DNA of 14,141 nt, taken from NCBI GenBank assembly GCA_946405115.1, contig CAMJGB010000021.1, positions 1 to 14,141 on the forward strand, written 5' to 3'. Positions within the stretch are counted from its first letter, which is position 1. Each line of letters starts with the position of its first letter. Origin of the DNA: an uncultured Clostridia bacterium. Its GTDB lineage: Bacteria > Bacillota > Clostridia > Saccharofermentanales > Saccharofermentanaceae. The notes below the pieces were generated by a model that saw only the letters and a program-made list of their open reading frames with translations, ran no database searches and was not told where the DNA came from. Positions 12,404 to 14,141 of this stretch are shown in pieces. Made by a program: the position numbers and the translations under genes.

Positions 12404-13095
12404 CCTCTGATACGGATTCCGATAAGACGGAACATCGTCTTAAGATAACTTATGATGAACGGGATGAGTCTTCTTTTTGACTCTCCCGCGATTCTCTTAT
12501 TAAAGGTGATCGGAATCTCCCCGACCTTAAAGTTTTTTCCAATCTTAAGCTTCATGAGAAGCAGTACTTCTTCAAGAACATCGTAGTTTGTGGATGTAAG
12601 CGTTATCTCGCGAAGAACATCGGCACGGTACATTCTGAAGTTGGTCGACAGGTCCTTGGCCTTAACTCCCGTTACGATACGGAATACACCGTTCAAGATA
12701 TGAGACATGATCCTTGAAGTAACCGCGTCCTCAGTCTTGCCACCCTTGGTATAGCGTGAACCGATTACTACGTCGTAACCTGTGATGAACTTGTTATAAA
12801 TAGCAGAAATGTGAATCGGGTTATGTGAGCCGTCGCTGTCCAATACGAGCATCTTGTCACCCTTCATGACCGATATACCCTTACGGTATGCGCCTCCGAA
12901 TCCGGGCTCTTCCTGATTAACATAAATAGCGCCAAACTTCTCACAGACACCCTTTGTGTTATCCAAAGGCTCGGCTGTATCGACAACGATCATCTCGTAT
13001 TCTTCGTTAAGAGAATCGAGTTCCTTAATTAATCTCGGGAATAAAAGAGTAAGACTTTCTTCTTCTCTGTAAGCCAATAAAACTACGCTGATCAT
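12400..13095 (-). CDS. Family 2 glycosyltransferase, polyprenyl/dolichyl-phosphate mannosyltransferase (DPM1)-like
   Basis: The 231-residue enzyme has a GT-A fold: ISVVLLAYREEESL at the N-terminus, YEMIVVDTAEP where VVDDGS is usual, GFGGAYRKGI (65-74), MLVLDSDGSHNP with the metal-binding D-S-D (86-88), VVIGSRY, and DLSTNFRMYR as in DPM1-like transferases. Such enzymes load a sugar from a nucleotide donor onto polyprenyl phosphate. There is no C-terminal membrane domain, only a hydrophobic/basic end (PFIISYLKTMFRLIGIRIRG). It may supply the donor for a GT-C enzyme such as the DUF2298 protein (inference; the genes are not linked). The ATG has no Shine-Dalgarno; an extended -10 lies 6 bases upstream. 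It follows the GH32 gene by 9 bases and could also be read from that operon. Confidence 0.87.
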   Translation of the reverse strand: MISVVLLAYREEESLTLLFPRLIKELDSLNEEYEMIVVDTAEPLDNTKGVCEKFGAIYVNQEEPGFGGAYRKGISVMKGDKMLVLDSDGSHNPIHISAIYNKFITGYDVVIGSRYTKGGKTEDAVTSRIMSHILNGVFRIVTGVKAKDLSTNFRMYRADVLREITLTSTNYDVLEEVLLLMKLKIGKNFKVGEIPITFNKRIAGESKRRLIPFIISYLKTMFRLIGIRIRG

Positions 13096-13101
13096 AAGGG
13101 T

Positions 13102-13110
13102 ATTTTAGCA
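13102..13110 (-). promoter_or_regulatory. Extended -10 overlapping the GH32 stop codon
   Basis: TGC-TAAAAT (13110-13102, minus strand) is an extended -10 with five of six bases. Its TAA is the stop codon of the GH32 gene. Six bases (ACCCTT) separate it from the glycosyltransferase ATG at 13095, so a transcript from here would start on or next to the ATG. No -35 match is visible. Confidence 0.45.
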
Positions 13111-14141
13111 CACATAGACGGTAATATTCTCGGTACCGCCGTTAATAAAAAGCTCAACGCTGCCAACGTCTTCAAGTGTAAGTACCGAGGGCTCATGTGC
13201 GTAGGGTCTTGCGAGCACGGTTCGGTCGCCGAACCTTACCCTAAGCTCGCCGTTATCGTAAAGCACAAAAACGGATTCCTTCTTAAGAAGATGCATGCCC
13301 TCGGTTATGGGAAGCATCGTAAGCCTTCCGGCTTTATCGAAGCCCATTTCGCGGGGGAAAGTAAAAGCTCCTACCTGAAGCTGCCCCTTGTCCTCACGGC
13401 GGTTCCAGTTATACATCCATGCGATGTTTATCTTCCTGCCGTCAGGTGCATCCAGTATCTGAGGTGCGTAGAAATCAGGTCCCGTTTCCACCGTGAAGTA
13501 CGGCCATGAATCGAGCTGCCCGTCGGGGATCTCGGGTGTAAACATAGTGCCGTCGAACTCACCTACAGCAAATATAACCCTGTATGGCATCGCCTTTATG
13601 GAAGAGAACATCAGTACCCATCTTCCGTCTACTTCGAAAAGATTCGGGCACTCTATTACATTGCCGAATCTGCCGTCAGTAAGAAGCTCGCCCAAGTACT
13701 CCCAGTGAATAAGATCCGCTGAGCGGTAAAGAAGGATCGAACCCGTGTTGTGAATGCCCGCTCCCACTACCATGCGGTACTCGCCGTTATAGGCAAATAC
13801 CTTAGGGTCACGGAAGTCCCTGTTGGAGCCTAAGGGACACACGGAGATTATCGGGTTGCCCCCGTATTTCGTGAAGGTAAGGCCGTCGTCGGTGAAGGCA
13901 AGTGACTGTGTCTGCTCCCCTTCTTCAGAGACGGATGTATAGAAAAGATACAGTCTTCCGTCCTTCTCTATCGCAGAACCCGAGAAGCATCCGCCGTTGG
14001 TGCCGTTGTCGTACGGCATGTCGGGGTAAGGCGCGACGGGAAGCTCTTCCCAGTTAAGAAGATCATCGGAGACGCAGTGTCCCCAGTGCATCTGTCCCCA
14101 CCTCGGGGCATGCGGATAATGCTGGAAGAATGCGTGAAAAC
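13105..14141 (-). CDS. Glycoside hydrolase family 32 (sucrose/fructan hydrolase), 5' end cut by window edge
   Basis: About 345 C-terminal codons are visible. The frame continues through the right edge; the ATG at 14091 is internal, since the residues before it read FFQHYPHAPRWGQMHWGH, the conserved second GH32 block. Other hallmarks are FSGSA, F.RDPKVF with the transition-state-stabilising Asp, and ECPNLF with the acid/base Glu. The N-terminal NDPNG block with the nucleophile lies outside the window. GH32 enzymes release fructose from sucrose, sucrose-6-phosphate or fructans; the exact substrate is not decidable, though the MHWGH/APRWG pattern is common in intracellular sucrose hydrolases. 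The C-terminal beta-sandwich looks short but complete, ending NITVYVC. A glycosyltransferase gene follows after 9 bases. Confidence 0.92.
   Translation of the reverse strand, partial: FHAFFQHYPHAPRWGQMHWGHCVSDDLLNWEELPVAPYPDMPYDNGTNGGCFSGSAIEKDGRLYLFYTSVSEEGEQTQSLAFTDDGLTFTKYGGNPIISVCPLGSNRDFRDPKVFAYNGEYRMVVGAGIHNTGSILLYRSADLIHWEYLGELLTDGRFGNVIECPNLFEVDGRWVLMFSSIKAMPYRVIFAVGEFDGTMFTPEIPDGQLDSWPYFTVETGPDFYAPQILDAPDGRKINIAWMYNWNRREDKGQLQVGAFTFPREMGFDKAGRLTMLPITEGMHLLKKESVFVLYDNGELRVRFGDRTVLARPYAHEPSVLTLEDVGSVELFINGGTENITVYVC

Noticed and set aside
14091..14141. Start of the GH32 gene at the ATG at 14091
   Set aside because: The codons upstream encode the conserved block HYPHAPRWGQ before MHWGH, so that ATG is internal and the gene is cut by the window.

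Overview
The window looks like a chromosomal segment from a Gram-positive Firmicute, most likely a saccharolytic member of the Clostridia. The grounds are Shine-Dalgarno sites of the AGGAGG type, a lipoprotein signal, a WYL regulator, Spo0A-box-like sites and a GH32 fructan/sucrose hydrolase. GC is moderate, with AGA arginine and TTC phenylalanine codons favoured. This assignment is inference. Coding density is very high, and no stretch over 300 bases lacks a gene. I see no rRNA, tRNA, CRISPR array, transposase or phage gene.

Left part (1-3669, all minus strand): a four-helix-bundle protein, then a three-gene set (a lipoprotein, a membrane-anchored paralogue of it, and a six-helix DUF6688-like membrane protein), then a WYL regulator that runs off the left edge. 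The set has a good promoter at 3066-3094 wrapped in nested inverted repeats. Part of its upstream sequence recurs in front of the WYL gene.

Middle (3859-8715, plus strand): three overlapping genes, apparently translationally coupled: DUF1015, an FAD-dependent oxidoreductase, and a DUF2298 (YYY) multi-pass membrane protein. The promoter upstream has an extended -10 and three Spo0A-box-like heptamers at the -35 region. Facing it is a minus-strand operon (11069-8716): metal-dependent amidohydrolase, tsaE, tsaB, rimI. TsaE and TsaB make the t6A tRNA modification; RimI acetylates ribosomal protein S18. tsaD is not in the window.

Right part: divergent from that operon is pheA (chorismate mutase-like/prephenate dehydratase/ACT). 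Between its promoter and its start lies a complete-looking phenylalanine attenuator: a 22-residue leader peptide with 8 Phe, an antiterminator arm that begins on the leader stop codon, and an intrinsic terminator. The leader has almost no room for a 5' UTR, so it probably starts on a leaderless RNA. The divergent amidohydrolase gene and the glycosyltransferase further right show the same -10-to-ATG geometry. The window closes on the minus strand with a DPM1-like glycosyltransferase and a GH32 hydrolase cut by the right edge.

Most noteworthy: the Phe-leader attenuator (enterobacterial logic in an apparent Firmicute) with its TTT-skewed Phe codons, the repeated leaderless promoter geometry, the Spo0A-like box cluster, and the uncharacterised lipoprotein/paralogue/membrane-protein operon with its dyad-rich promoter.
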